Source of the DNA: Cyanobacteriota bacterium
Lineage (GTDB): Bacteria > Cyanobacteriota > Cyanobacteriia > Phormidesmidales > Phormidesmidaceae
Reading direction: 5' to 3'
NCBI GenBank assembly: GCA_027483425.1
Contig: JAIXUR010000373.1
Span: forward strand, 1-9,618
DNA length: 9,618 nucleotides
Shown here: positions 1-6,400 of the stretch, piece after piece
Position numbering within the stretch: position 1 is the first letter of the stretch
Layout: each line of letters begins with the position of its first letter
Translations under genes and position numbers: made by a program
The notes under the pieces: model-generated
What the model was told of the DNA's origin: nothing
Database searches by the model: none
The model's input: the letters and a program-made list of their open reading frames with translations, nothing else

Positions 1-172
1 CGCGATCGCGCTGGAGTTCGGCTAATACCCGATCAAACTTGCTTTCTGTTGCTTCTCGACTGTCGTAGTAATTAGAGACTGTGCGTAGCACAAAGTCTCT
101 CACCAGGGGGTCTTCGGCGATCAGCTGGGGGAGGATATCTTGGACGGCTTTTTTTAGTTCAGGGGGTGTCAT
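1..172 (-). CDS. Conserved cyanobacterial hypothetical protein, N-terminal fragment
   Basis: This leftward reading frame starts at the ATG complementary to 170-172, stays open for 57 codons and runs off the left edge. It begins MTPPELKKAVQDILPQLI and ends in a charged, probably helical or coiled-coil stretch (SRE..ESKFDRVLAELQRDR). It contains a HIP1 site at 2-9. Many cyanobacterial proteins share such an opening (a short helical head, then a coiled coil, then a PD-(D/E)XK nuclease-like C-terminus, the DUF3782-like group). That assignment is from memory, and the decisive C-terminus is missing. The upstream region (173-287) holds a 6-bp hairpin (GAAGGC 179-184 with GCCTTC 190-195) in the presumed leader. 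The IS at 288 lies about 115 bp upstream and could have changed the promoter. No clear Shine-Dalgarno is seen. Confidence 0.6.
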   Translation of the reverse strand, partial: MTPPELKKAVQDILPQLIAEDPLVRDFVLRTVSNYYDSREATESKFDRVLAELQRDR

Positions 173-287
173 CGCGGTGAAGGCGGTTGGCCTTCTCTTG
201 CCAAACTGCCTTTAGCTTAGCGTGAGTTCAACCAAGAATAATTGGAAGGCTCGTCGTCGGCTCTGCCTCTCAAAATGAGGGGAGATT

Positions 288-330
288 AGATCCCTGGGTT
301 CTTCAAGAACCCACAGGGTTGTTTCATGTT
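288..330 (+). repeat. Left inverted repeat of the IS, with internal palindrome
   Basis: It runs from AGATCCC to TTTCATGTT and matches the complement of 1490-1532 with about seven differences. It contains a hairpin, GGGTTCTT at 296-303, loop C, AAGAACCC at 305-312. This can be extended by pairing CCCTG (292-296) with CAGGG (314-318), leaving a two-base bulge. The ten or so bases outside it do not match those outside the right repeat. Confidence 0.8.
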
Positions 331-348
331 GTGTAGAGAAAAATGAGG

Positions 349-391
349 TGGTCTAAGTTACAGATAACAAATCCAATGGTGACTTAGACCA
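349..391 (+). promoter_or_regulatory. Hairpin that sequesters the transposase start codon
   Basis: TGGTCTAAGT (349-358) is perfectly complementary to ACTTAGACCA (382-391). The pairing continues inward as a T-G wobble, A-T and C-G, giving about 13 bp with a 17-nt loop (362-378). The last paired base is the A of the transposase ATG. In RNA read through from outside the IS this stem would occlude the initiation site. Protection from read-through by such leader hairpins is known for IS10 and IS50; applying it here is inference. A tiny reading frame, ATG GTG ACT TAG (376-387), lies in the same leader. No Shine-Dalgarno is visible. Confidence 0.6.
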
Positions 392-1491
392 TGAACCTCA
401 TAGAACAATTGAAACAAATTCCTGACCCTCGTGGCCGCCATGGACAACGCTATCCATTCTGGGTGTTGCTTTTACTCGCCTTACTCGGCAGCCTGTGCGG
501 CTACCGGGGGTATCGTCCCTTGGCAGCCTTTTGCCGCAAGAACGCCGATGAGATCCAACGGGTGCTCGCCCTGGACATCGCCGTCCCCATGCCCTGCATG
601 TCGACCTTCCGCCGATTATTTTTGCAGGTGAGCGACGAGGCGTTGGCGGCCGTCTTTCACCAGTGGTGCTTGACCTTCATGCGTCCAAGTCCCGGCAGTT
701 GGGTGGGTGGGGATGGCAAGAGTATTCGGTGTACCCGCAATGCTAACGGCACCAACTACATGAGTACGGTGACCTTGTTTACCCACGGCTCCGGTTGCGT
801 GATTGCGTTCGCCTTGTTGGAGAACGCCAAAGCCAGTGAAATCGGCGTTATTCGCGACTGCATCGAAGCCTATGCCGATATCCCTGAGTTGACCTTCACC
901 TTAGATGCCCTCCACTGTCAAAAGGCGACCGTGGCTCAGATTGTGGCCCAACAGCAGCACTACCTGATTGCCGTGAAAGGGAATCAGAAGAAGCTCTATC
1001 GAGTGCTCACCGATTGGGTCGCTACGCAACCACCCATCGACACCGACGAGGCAGAGGATCTGAGTCATAGTCGCACGGTCACCCGTACCGTCTCGACCTT
1101 CTCGATGCCCCCTGAGCTTCAGGCCGAGTGGCCTAACAGTCAGCAGGTCATCCAGGTGACCCGCGCTGGGACTCGCAATGGTGAATCGTTCTGCCATCAG
1201 TCGCTGTACCTCACCGACCATACCCTCAGTGCCCGTGACTTGCGGCCTCGGGTGCAAGGTCATTGGGAGATTGAAAATCGCCTCCATTGGGTGCGGGATG
1301 TCACCTTTCTAGAAGATGACCCACCCCGTTTGGGGGGACGGGCTCCGGTGAATTGGGCCATCCTCAACTGCTGGCTCATCAACCTCTGCCGGGGGCTGGG
1401 CTGCACCACTATCCCAGAGGGCGTTCGAGACCTCACCAACCGAATTGGCAAGGTCTTTGAACTCCTCTCCGTGGGTTTTTCCTCTGCTTAA
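391..1491 (+). CDS. ISAs1-family DDE transposase
   Basis: This 366-residue protein should catalyse cut-and-paste movement of the surrounding IS. Residues 1-90 (MNLIEQLKQIPDPRGRHGQR, then a hydrophobic stretch and GYRGYR) match the N-terminal domain typical of ISAs1/H-repeat transposases. The rest is an RNase H-like DDE core: D108 in GGDGKSIR, D172 in LDALHCQK, and the block HWEIENRLHWVRDVTFLED at 291-309, where E295 is the probable third acidic residue. Length is normal for the family and no frameshift or internal stop is seen, so it may be active. The chosen ATG follows a hairpin that covers it (349-391). The stop overlaps the right inverted repeat. Confidence in family is high; activity is inferred only from intactness. 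Confidence 0.95.
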   Translation: MNLIEQLKQIPDPRGRHGQRYPFWVLLLLALLGSLCGYRGYRPLAAFCRKNADEIQRVLALDIAVPMPCMSTFRRLFLQVSDEALAAVFHQWCLTFMRPSPGSWVGGDGKSIRCTRNANGTNYMSTVTLFTHGSGCVIAFALLENAKASEIGVIRDCIEAYADIPELTFTLDALHCQKATVAQIVAQQQHYLIAVKGNQKKLYRVLTDWVATQPPIDTDEAEDLSHSRTVTRTVSTFSMPPELQAEWPNSQQVIQVTRAGTRNGESFCHQSLYLTDHTLSARDLRPRVQGHWEIENRLHWVRDVTFLEDDPPRLGGRAPVNWAILNCWLINLCRGLGCTTIPEGVRDLTNRIGKVFELLSVGFSSA

Positions 1492-1532
1492 CATGAAACA
1501 GCCCTGCGGTTTCTTCAAGAAACCGGGGATCT
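1490..1532 (-). repeat. Right inverted repeat of the IS, with internal palindrome
   Basis: This is the inverted partner of 288-330. The transposase stop codon TAA (1489-1491) overlaps its inner edge. It holds a perfect 9-bp hairpin, CGGTTTCTT (1507-1515), loop C, AAGAAACCG (1517-1525). CCC/GGG and ACAG/CTGT pairings extend it across 1498-1534 with small bulges. The hairpin sits between two convergent stops (transposase 1491, htpG 1552) and could slow transcription in both directions. It has no T-tract on either strand, so it is not a canonical terminator. Confidence 0.8.
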
Positions 1533-1551
1533 GTCTACAATCAGGAGTTGT

Positions 1552-3531
1552 CTACCGCTCCGTTAATTTGGTCAGCAGCGTGTTCGATCGCTCCACAAAG
1601 GTCTTCATGCCATCGGCATCAAAACCCTTTTGAGCCATCAACGCCGTATCGTAGACCTGGTTGCAGATCATCTTGGCCAGGTCGCCCGCCGGAGAGCTGC
1701 CGCCGTCGGCCCCGATGATGGTGCTCTGGGTCAAGCCCAGCAGATTTTGAATCAGCGGGTGGGCCGTATTTACCATCAGCACGTGGTCGTCGGGAAACTG
1801 CATCTCCTGCTGCTGAATCATCGCCATGGTTTCTTGCATGCGGCGGGCGGCTTCGGGCACCAGCACCATGGCCGGGGGTGCGCCTTCGCCCTTCAGCGCC
1901 TGGGGTTTGACATTCACCCGAGGGCGGTTGATCGCCTGTTCAAACATCTCCTTGATTTCGTCGTCGCGGGTTTTGTTGGTGGCCGGGTCAACGATTTCGC
2001 TCTGCTTTTCTTTGTCGAGCAGCGTGTCGTCGAGGTCAGCATCCACACGGGCGAACTTAACATCGGAGTAGTCGCGCTCCAGGGTGGGCACAAAGTGGGT
2101 GTCGATGAACGAATCCATGTACAACAGCTCTAGGCCCTGGCTCTTGAATAGCTCGATGTAGGTGGCCTGGGAGACCTCGTCGGTGGCGTAGAAAATACGG
2201 TTTTCGTGCTTGTCTTTGTTGCGCTCCAGGTATTCGCTCAGGGTGGTGTAGAAGTTACCCTTGGCGTCGGTGGCGGGCTTGGCGGCGTCAGAGACCTCAG
2301 ACCAGGCGTCGCCTGCGTCGGTTTGCACTTCGACCTTGGGAGTTTCCTCCGCTTCGCCCAGCTTCGCCGTGGTGCGGAAGATCAGGATGTCCTTGACCTG
2401 CTCCTTAAACTTGTCATCGTTAAGGGAACCAAACTTGACGAAGTTACCCAGGTCTTGCCAACTGGCGATGTACTTGGTGGGGTCGTCGCGGTACAGGGCC
2501 TTGAGGCTATCGCCCACCTTCTTGGCAATGTAGTCGGCAATGCGACGGACGGTGCGATCGCCCTGCAAGAAGCTCCGGCTCACGTTGAGCGGAATATCGG
2601 TACTATCGATCACCCCACGCAGGGGCAGCAAAAAGCGGGGCACCACCTCTTCAGAGTTGTCGGTGACAAACACCTGGTTGCAGTAGAGCTTAATGCTGCT
2701 CTTGGTGATGTCGATATCGGGCTTGAGCTTAGGGAAATAGAGAATACCGTTGACCACAAAGGGGTAGTCGGTGTTGAGGTGAATCCACAGCAGCGGGTCT
2801 TCCTGGAAGGGATACAGATAGCGGTAAAACTCCAGGTAGTCGTCGTCGGTGAGGCTGCTGGGAGACTGTTTCCAGGGAGCTTCGTGCTTGTTGACGACTT
2901 CGCCGTCGATCTTGATCGGCACCGGCATGAAGTCGCAGTAGGTTTTAATCAACTGCCGAATGCGGGCGGATTCCGCATATTCTTCTTCTCCCTCCATCAG
3001 GGTGAGGGTAATGGTGGTGCCCACGGTGCTGCGCTCTGAGGCGCTGAGGGAGAACTGAGTAGAGCCGTCGCAGCTCCAGTGGATGGCCTCGGCCCCTTCC
3101 TGGTAGGAGAGGCTGTCGATCTCGACGGTGGAGGCCACCATAAACGCCGAGTAGAAGCCAAGCCCAAAATGGCCGATGATCGGGTCGGAGGCAGCGCTGT
3201 CTTTATACTTGGTGATGAACTCCTCGGCGCTGGAAAAGGCCACCTGGTTGATGTACTTCTTCACTTCGTCGGCGGTCATGCCGATGCCGGTGTCGGAGAT
3301 GGTGAGGGTTTTCTTGTCTTTATCGAGCTTGATTTCGATTTCGGGGCTGCTGGCATCACCGGAGTATTCCCCCGAGCGGGCCACCATAGACAGCTTCTTG
3401 ATCGCGTCTACGGCGTTAGACACCAGCTCTCGCAGAAAAATTTCGTGCTCGGAGTAGAGCGCTTTTTTGATAATCGGAAAAATATTCTCGGTATGAATCG
3501 AGATATTGCCCTGTTCCAGAATCGTCGTCAT
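1552..3531 (-). CDS. htpG: Molecular chaperone HtpG (bacterial Hsp90)
   Basis: HtpG is an ATP-dependent homodimeric cytosolic chaperone that remodels client proteins, often with DnaK. The 659-residue length is normal for cyanobacteria. The N-terminal GHKL ATPase domain shows RELVSNAVDAI (residues 34-44, with E35 the likely catalytic glutamate and N39 binding Mg-ATP), DTGIGMT (80-86) and GHFGLGFYSAFM (120-131). The middle domain has DIPLNVSRSFLQ (312-323), with an arginine (R319) at the usual ATP-contacting position. The dimerisation domain ends LTKLTER and lacks MEEVD, as expected for bacteria. The start ATG lies at 3529-3531 with no obvious Shine-Dalgarno. Cyanobacterial HtpG has been linked to heat and light stress and to phycobilisome and tetrapyrrole clients. 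No CIRCE heat-shock operator is seen upstream. The IS lies 19 bp past its stop. Confidence 0.98.
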   Translation of the reverse strand: MTTILEQGNISIHTENIFPIIKKALYSEHEIFLRELVSNAVDAIKKLSMVARSGEYSGDASSPEIEIKLDKDKKTLTISDTGIGMTADEVKKYINQVAFSSAEEFITKYKDSAASDPIIGHFGLGFYSAFMVASTVEIDSLSYQEGAEAIHWSCDGSTQFSLSASERSTVGTTITLTLMEGEEEYAESARIRQLIKTYCDFMPVPIKIDGEVVNKHEAPWKQSPSSLTDDDYLEFYRYLYPFQEDPLLWIHLNTDYPFVVNGILYFPKLKPDIDITKSSIKLYCNQVFVTDNSEEVVPRFLLPLRGVIDSTDIPLNVSRSFLQGDRTVRRIADYIAKKVGDSLKALYRDDPTKYIASWQDLGNFVKFGSLNDDKFKEQVKDILIFRTTAKLGEAEETPKVEVQTDAGDAWSEVSDAAKPATDAKGNFYTTLSEYLERNKDKHENRIFYATDEVSQATYIELFKSQGLELLYMDSFIDTHFVPTLERDYSDVKFARVDADLDDTLLDKEKQSEIVDPATNKTRDDEIKEMFEQAINRPRVNVKPQALKGEGAPPAMVLVPEAARRMQETMAMIQQQEMQFPDDHVLMVNTAHPLIQNLLGLTQSTIIGADGGSSPAGDLAKMICNQVYDTALMAQKGFDADGMKTFVERSNTLLTKLTER

Positions 3532-3631
3532 GGCGGTGCAGTGGTGGCTTAAATAACGGTTTTCCTAGAGGCTATTTTTGTTCGTGATGGCAGAATGCAC
3601 AAGCGGCGATTTCTGCACCAGGAGGTTCGGT

Positions 3632-3667
3632 TGACCCTACCGAAGCCCATCTCCTCGCTGACCCTAC
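3632..3667. repeat. Pair of 9-bp direct repeats upstream of htpG
   Basis: TGACCCTAC occurs at 3632-3640 and again at 3659-3667, 27 bp apart start to start. The second copy overlaps the stop codon of the small leftward gene. The pair lies 100-136 bp upstream of the htpG start, in its likely promoter region. It may be a regulator binding site or chance; nothing else supports a function. Confidence 0.35.
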
Positions 3668-3936
3668 AGTTTGGCCCTGATGGTAAACGAGTAGTCGCCC
3701 CCCGGCTCGAGCTGGTAGTCGCACCGTTCTAAAAAGCGGCTCAAGGGCTCACAGATCAGCGCCCGCCCCAGGGAGGGCTCTACCCGCAGCTGACCCTGGC
3801 GAAAGCGCCATTGAAATTGCCATTCGTAGGTGCTGGCCCGCACCTCCCCTTCAATGCGGCCTTGACTCCACGACTGATGGGTAATGCGGACGTAGGCGGT
3901 GGTTTCAGAGGGGCGACGGGTCACAGCAGTAAGCAA
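3664..3936 (-). CDS. Small conserved cyanobacterial protein (possibly DUF3146 family)
   Basis: This is a 90-residue soluble protein with no signal peptide or membrane segment. After a short variable head (MLTAVTRRP) it reads SETTAYVRITHQSWSQGRIE, then a stretch rich in aromatic and basic residues (YEWQFQWRFRQG), then LGRALICEPLSRFLERCDY and a C-terminus GGDYSFTIRAKL. The alternating pattern suggests a small beta-sheet fold. I recall cyanobacterium-only proteins of this size and wording as DUF3146, but cannot confirm it here. Function is unknown. It lies 132 bp upstream of htpG on the same strand and diverges from nadK. ATG 3934-3936 is the only sensible start, although the conserved part begins about ten residues in. 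Confidence 0.75.
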   Translation of the reverse strand: MLTAVTRRPSETTAYVRITHQSWSQGRIEGEVRASTYEWQFQWRFRQGQLRVEPSLGRALICEPLSRFLERCDYQLEPGGDYSFTIRAKL

Positions 3937-3987
3937 AGCAAAACAGAACGCGATCGGTCAATTAGGCACTGATAGGGACTGAGTACC

Positions 3988-4201
3988 CCCACAGGTACGA
4001 TACCCGTAGCGTAGGCCGTGGTCTACCCCGATGCTGTGGGCAACGATACGGCCCTGCCTCCAAACGGCCCCAGGCTAGGTTGCCTAACTGGGTCATTCAA
4101 CCCAGGGGGGGCAGCTCAAGTTTCAGCTCAATCGGTCTCCGAGGTTTCGCTGCGCCAGGCCCAGCAGGCCGAGCGCACAGACGTTACCAGGACGTTTTTT
4201 T
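3988..4201 (+). ncRNA. Candidate structured RNA or long leader upstream of nadK
   Basis: Many inverted repeats line up in order. CCCACAG (3988-3994) pairs with CTGTGGG (4034-4040). CTGCCTCC (4054-4061) pairs with GGGGGCAG (4107-4114) with one wobble. Inside that, CCCAG-gc-TAGG (4069-4079) pairs with CCTA-a-CTGGG (4083-4092). The same CTGGG, extended to CTGGGT (4088-4093), can instead pair with ACCCAG (4100-4105), giving mutually exclusive hairpins. The segment ends in a weak stem (4179-4184 with 4192-4197) running into seven Ts (4195-4201). It resembles no RNA family I recognise (not tmRNA, RNase P RNA, SRP RNA or a common riboswitch). It could be a free small RNA or an untranslated leader. 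Strand and ends are inferred from the T-run. Confidence 0.3.
4179..4201 (+). terminator. Weak possible intrinsic terminator
   Basis: AGACGT (4179-4184) pairs with ACGTTT (4192-4197, one wobble) around the loop TACCAGG, and the T-run extends to 4201. The stem is short and uses three of the Ts, so termination efficiency is doubtful. It is the only stem plus T-run between the structured segment and nadK. Confidence 0.3.
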
Positions 4202-4359
4202 AGATGGAATACCCTAAGAACTGTTTAACCCTAGACGAAAAACGGTAGCCTAGGTTGAAGGTAAACTGTAGATCCCCTGCAGCGTATTCGGCCGCTTGGC
4301 GGATATAGGGCACGTTTTGTTTACCCCATTGACACCGATTGTAAGGTTGGACTTTGCCT

Positions 4360-5277
4360 GTGCCCAAGGTTGGCATTATCTACAACGACGTTAAGCCTGT
4401 GGCTTGCCAGGCTGCCTTCGAGTGGGAGGAAAAACTGACTCGCCGGGGCTACACCGTGAGCCTGGCCACGGGAATGGGCGGTATTTTGGGCCATTCTCAG
4501 CCCAATCGCCCCGTTTGCCACACCCCCCTAGATAGCCTGGTTCCCCCCCACTTCGATGCCGACATGAGCTTTGCCATGGTGCTAGGGGGCGACGGGACGG
4601 TGCTGTCAGCCTTTCGCCAGTTGGCTCCGATTGGGGTGCCCCTGCTGACGGTGAATACTGGCCACATGGGCTTTTTGACCGAAACCTACCTCAACCAACT
4701 GCCCCAGGCCATTGACCAGGTGCTGGCGGGCGATTACGAGGTTGAAGAGCGGGGCATGCTGTCGGTACAGCTCTTCCACGGCCCAGACCTGGTGTGGGAG
4801 GCCCTGTGCCTAAACGAAATGGTGCTGCACCGGGAACCCCTCACCAGCATGTGCCACTTTGAGGTCGCCATTGGCTGCCATGCCCCGGTCGATATCGCCG
4901 CCGACGGCGTCATTGTATCGACCCCCACCGGGTCGACGGCCTACTCCCTGTCGGCGGGGGGGCCGGTGATTACCCCCGGCGTGGAGGTCACTCAGCTCAT
5001 TCCCATTTGCCCCCACTCGCTGGCCTCGCGGGGGCTAGTGTTTCCCGATCGCGAGCCTGTGGCGATTCACTCCGCCAACCCCGACCCCCTGGTGATCATT
5101 GTCGACGGCAACGCGGGCTGCTACGTGATGCCCAAGGACCGAGTGATCGCCTGCCGCGCCCCCTACCCCGCCCGGTTTATTCGCCTGCAACCGCCGGAGT
5201 TCTTTAAGGTGCTGCGCGAAAAGCTGGGCTGGGGGCTGCCCCACATTGCCAAGCCCACGTCGGTAGAGTTGCCGTAG
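4360..5277 (+). CDS. nadK: NAD(+) kinase (ATP-NAD kinase)
   Basis: The enzyme phosphorylates NAD+ to NADP+, setting the pool used by photosynthetic electron transport and the Calvin cycle. With the GTG start at 4360 it has 305 residues. Diagnostic motifs, numbered from the TTG at 4354 described next: GGDGT (78-82), NTGHMGFL (101-108), LNEMVLHRE (153-161), then DGVIVSTPTGSTAYSLS (184-200) and AGGPVI. A TTG at 4354 in the same frame would add two residues and sits about 7 nt after AAGG (4343-4346), whereas the GTG is about 13 nt away. I prefer the GTG because homologues usually open MPKVGIIYND. Cyanobacteria generally carry two NAD kinases; I cannot tell which paralogue this is. The glycosyltransferase follows after 103 bp on the same strand. 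Confidence 0.96.
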   Translation: MPKVGIIYNDVKPVACQAAFEWEEKLTRRGYTVSLATGMGGILGHSQPNRPVCHTPLDSLVPPHFDADMSFAMVLGGDGTVLSAFRQLAPIGVPLLTVNTGHMGFLTETYLNQLPQAIDQVLAGDYEVEERGMLSVQLFHGPDLVWEALCLNEMVLHREPLTSMCHFEVAIGCHAPVDIAADGVIVSTPTGSTAYSLSAGGPVITPGVEVTQLIPICPHSLASRGLVFPDREPVAIHSANPDPLVIIVDGNAGCYVMPKDRVIACRAPYPARFIRLQPPEFFKVLREKLGWGLPHIAKPTSVELP

Positions 5278-5289
5278 GGGCGTGGGTAG

Positions 5290-5311
5290 GGGCAGACCTG
5301 TGTGTCTGCCC
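5290..5311. repeat. Perfect 8-bp stem-loop after nadK
   Basis: GGGCAGAC (5290-5297) and GTCTGCCC (5304-5311) form a perfect stem with the loop CTGTGT. It lies 13 bp after the nadK stop. No T-run follows, so it is not a standard terminator. It resembles the short dispersed palindromes of the form GTAGGGGCA...TGCCC common between cyanobacterial genes. It could protect the nadK mRNA 3' end. Confidence 0.55.
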
Positions 5312-5317
5312 TGTATC

Positions 5318-5340
5318 GGGTGGGTGGGTGGGTGAGTGGG
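5318..5340 (+). promoter_or_regulatory. G-quadruplex motif, (GGGT)4, upstream of the glycosyltransferase
   Basis: Four GGG runs separated by single T bases (5318-5332) are followed by a further GGG at 5338-5340 and a run of six G at 5343-5348. G3 tracts with one-nucleotide loops are among the most stable quadruplex formers known. The motif is on the coding strand, so it would also be in the RNA, about 50 nt before the glycosyltransferase ATG. As a tandem tetranucleotide repeat it can also gain or lose units by slippage. Confidence 0.65.
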
Positions 5341-5380
5341 TCGGGGGGAATACTGGTGACAGCCCTTAACCCCCATCGCC

Positions 5381-6364
5381 ATGGATTGGCCCACCATTGC
5401 TGTTATCATCCCCACCTACCAGCGGGAGGCGGTGCTATGCGACACTCTGCGCACCGTGCTGGCCCAGGACTACCCCGCCTACCAGGTGGTGGTGGTAGAC
5501 CAAACCCAGACCCACCAGCCCGAGACCCAGCAGCAGCTGGCGGCCTGGGCCGAGGTCGGGAAAATCACCTGGCTGCCGGTGCCCTGGGCGAGCTTACCGG
5601 CGGCGCGGAATTGGGGCATCGAGCGATCGCATTCTGACCTGGTTCTTTTCTCTGACCTGGTTCTTTTCATAGATGACGATGTGGTGCTGCCCCCCGGCTA
5701 TCTCTACACCCACGCCCGCACGTTTAGGGAGCGGCCTGAGGTGGGGGCGGTGGCCGGGCGAGTGTTTGACCGCATGAAGCTGGCGGAGCAGAAAGATCTA
5801 GAAATTGACTATCTGCCCCCGGAGGCCATGGATCCTGGCATTGCCTGGTACCACCTCGATCTGGTGCACACTACCCAGCCCCAGCGGGTGCTGACGGCGC
5901 GGGGGTGCAATATGTCCTTTCGGCGGGAGCTGTTCGACCAGCATGGGCTGCGGTTTGACGAGCGCTTCTACGGCAGCGCCGTGCGCGAGGAGTCTGACTT
6001 CTGCCTTCACCTGCGCCAGACTGGCTACATCATTTGGTACAACCCTGAGGCCCACCTGGTGCACCTGGGGGAGGCCACGGGGGGCTGCCACGATATCGCG
6101 ACGCGATCGCTCAGCTACCAGATGAATTTCTACCACAATCACTTTTTGCTGGCCCTCAAAAATCTCACCCTGGGGCAAAATCTGCGGCTCTACGGTCGTC
6201 TGTTCGACTGCCACGTGCTGGGGCACCCCCCCTGTAATAAAAGTGGCAACCCCCTGAAAGTGGCCAGTCGAGGGCTGTTTTTTGTGGCGGGGTGGCTCTA
6301 CACGGTCTATACCCTAGTCACAACCCTGGGCCAGCACGGGCGCATTTACCCCGATGTAGAGTAG
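5381..6364 (+). CDS. Glycosyltransferase family 2 protein
   Basis: This 327-residue GT-A fold enzyme probably transfers a sugar from a nucleotide-sugar donor to a cell-surface or extracellular glycan. Substrates cannot be told. Visible motifs: the opening strand TIAVIIPTYQRE (5-16), VVVVDQTQ (36-43), PAARNWGI (73-80), the metal-binding acidic motif IDDDVVLPPGY (97-107), GCNMSFRRELFD (175-186) and REESDFCLHLR (202-212), which supplies the probable catalytic base. One hydrophobic segment near 298-316 could touch the membrane; otherwise it looks cytosolic. Residues 85-90 (SDLVLF) are repeated exactly as 91-96 by an in-frame 18-bp duplication next to the metal site, so activity is uncertain. The start ATG lacks a clear Shine-Dalgarno. 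It is probably co-oriented or co-transcribed with nadK upstream; the next gene starts 36 bp after its stop. Confidence 0.92.
   Translation: MDWPTIAVIIPTYQREAVLCDTLRTVLAQDYPAYQVVVVDQTQTHQPETQQQLAAWAEVGKITWLPVPWASLPAARNWGIERSHSDLVLFSDLVLFIDDDVVLPPGYLYTHARTFRERPEVGAVAGRVFDRMKLAEQKDLEIDYLPPEAMDPGIAWYHLDLVHTTQPQRVLTARGCNMSFRRELFDQHGLRFDERFYGSAVREESDFCLHLRQTGYIIWYNPEAHLVHLGEATGGCHDIATRSLSYQMNFYHNHFLLALKNLTLGQNLRLYGRLFDCHVLGHPPCNKSGNPLKVASRGLFFVAGWLYTVYTLVTTLGQHGRIYPDVE
5633..5668 (+). repeat. Perfect 18-bp tandem duplication inside the glycosyltransferase
   Basis: TCTGACCTGGTTCTTTTC occurs twice head to tail (5633-5650 and 5651-5668) with no mismatch. It encodes SDLVLF twice, directly before I-D-D-D. 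Family members usually have this hydrophobic strand once, so the second copy looks like a recent slippage event that kept the frame. Perfect identity argues for recent origin or an assembly artefact. Confidence 0.9.
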
Positions 6365-6400
6365 GGATAGATTCTGTGAGATAGATGCCGCGAGGTTGAC

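Larger units (their letters stand above)
288..1532 (+). mobile_element. ISAs1-family insertion sequence, apparently complete
   Basis: The element has one full-length transposase (391-1491) between imperfect inverted repeats at 288-330 and 1490-1532, which match at about 36 of 43 positions. Total length is about 1.25 kb, normal for ISAs1 elements. Inside the repeats are conserved tips beginning CAGGG (314-330, and the complement of 1490-1506, 16 of 17 identical). These could be the true ends, giving a 1193-bp element at 314-1506 with palindromes as flanks. I see no target-site duplication for either boundary, so the exact ends are unsettled. The element lies between the promoter side of the leftward gene at 1-172 and the 3' end of htpG, and appears to break no gene. 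Confidence 0.85.
3937..4359. other. Divergent intergenic region of about 420 bp
   Basis: This spacer separates the leftward 90-residue gene from nadK and should contain both promoters. I found no convincing -35/-10 pair. A TTGACA at 4329-4334 would place its -10 inside nadK. The first half (3988-4201) is GC-rich and full of inverted repeats, described separately. The second half (4202-4359) is more AT-rich and less structured and probably holds the nadK promoter and leader. A 61-codon frame from a GTG at 4018 is present but has no start signal and lies in the structured segment, so I do not call it a gene. Confidence 0.6.

Noticed and set aside
1498..1534. Intrinsic terminator between the transposase and htpG
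   Set aside because: The stem is strong but neither strand has a T-tract after it, so it is described as part of the IS inverted repeat.
2206..3039. 277-codon open frame on the + strand inside htpG, and similar ones at 1630-2133 and 3079-3552
   Set aside because: They are antisense to a certain gene, have low-complexity V/G/L/H-rich translations and no start signals. They arise from the codon bias of htpG.
3532..3663. CIRCE heat-shock operator upstream of htpG
   Set aside because: Looked for TTAGCACTC and GAGTGCTAA; neither is present.
4018..4203. 61-codon GTG-start frame in the nadK upstream region
   Set aside because: It lies in a hairpin-rich segment, has no Shine-Dalgarno, and the protein shows no recognisable features.
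4329..4334. Perfect -35 hexamer TTGACA upstream of nadK
   Set aside because: The matching -10 would fall at about 4352-4357, at the start codon, and nothing there resembles TATAAT.
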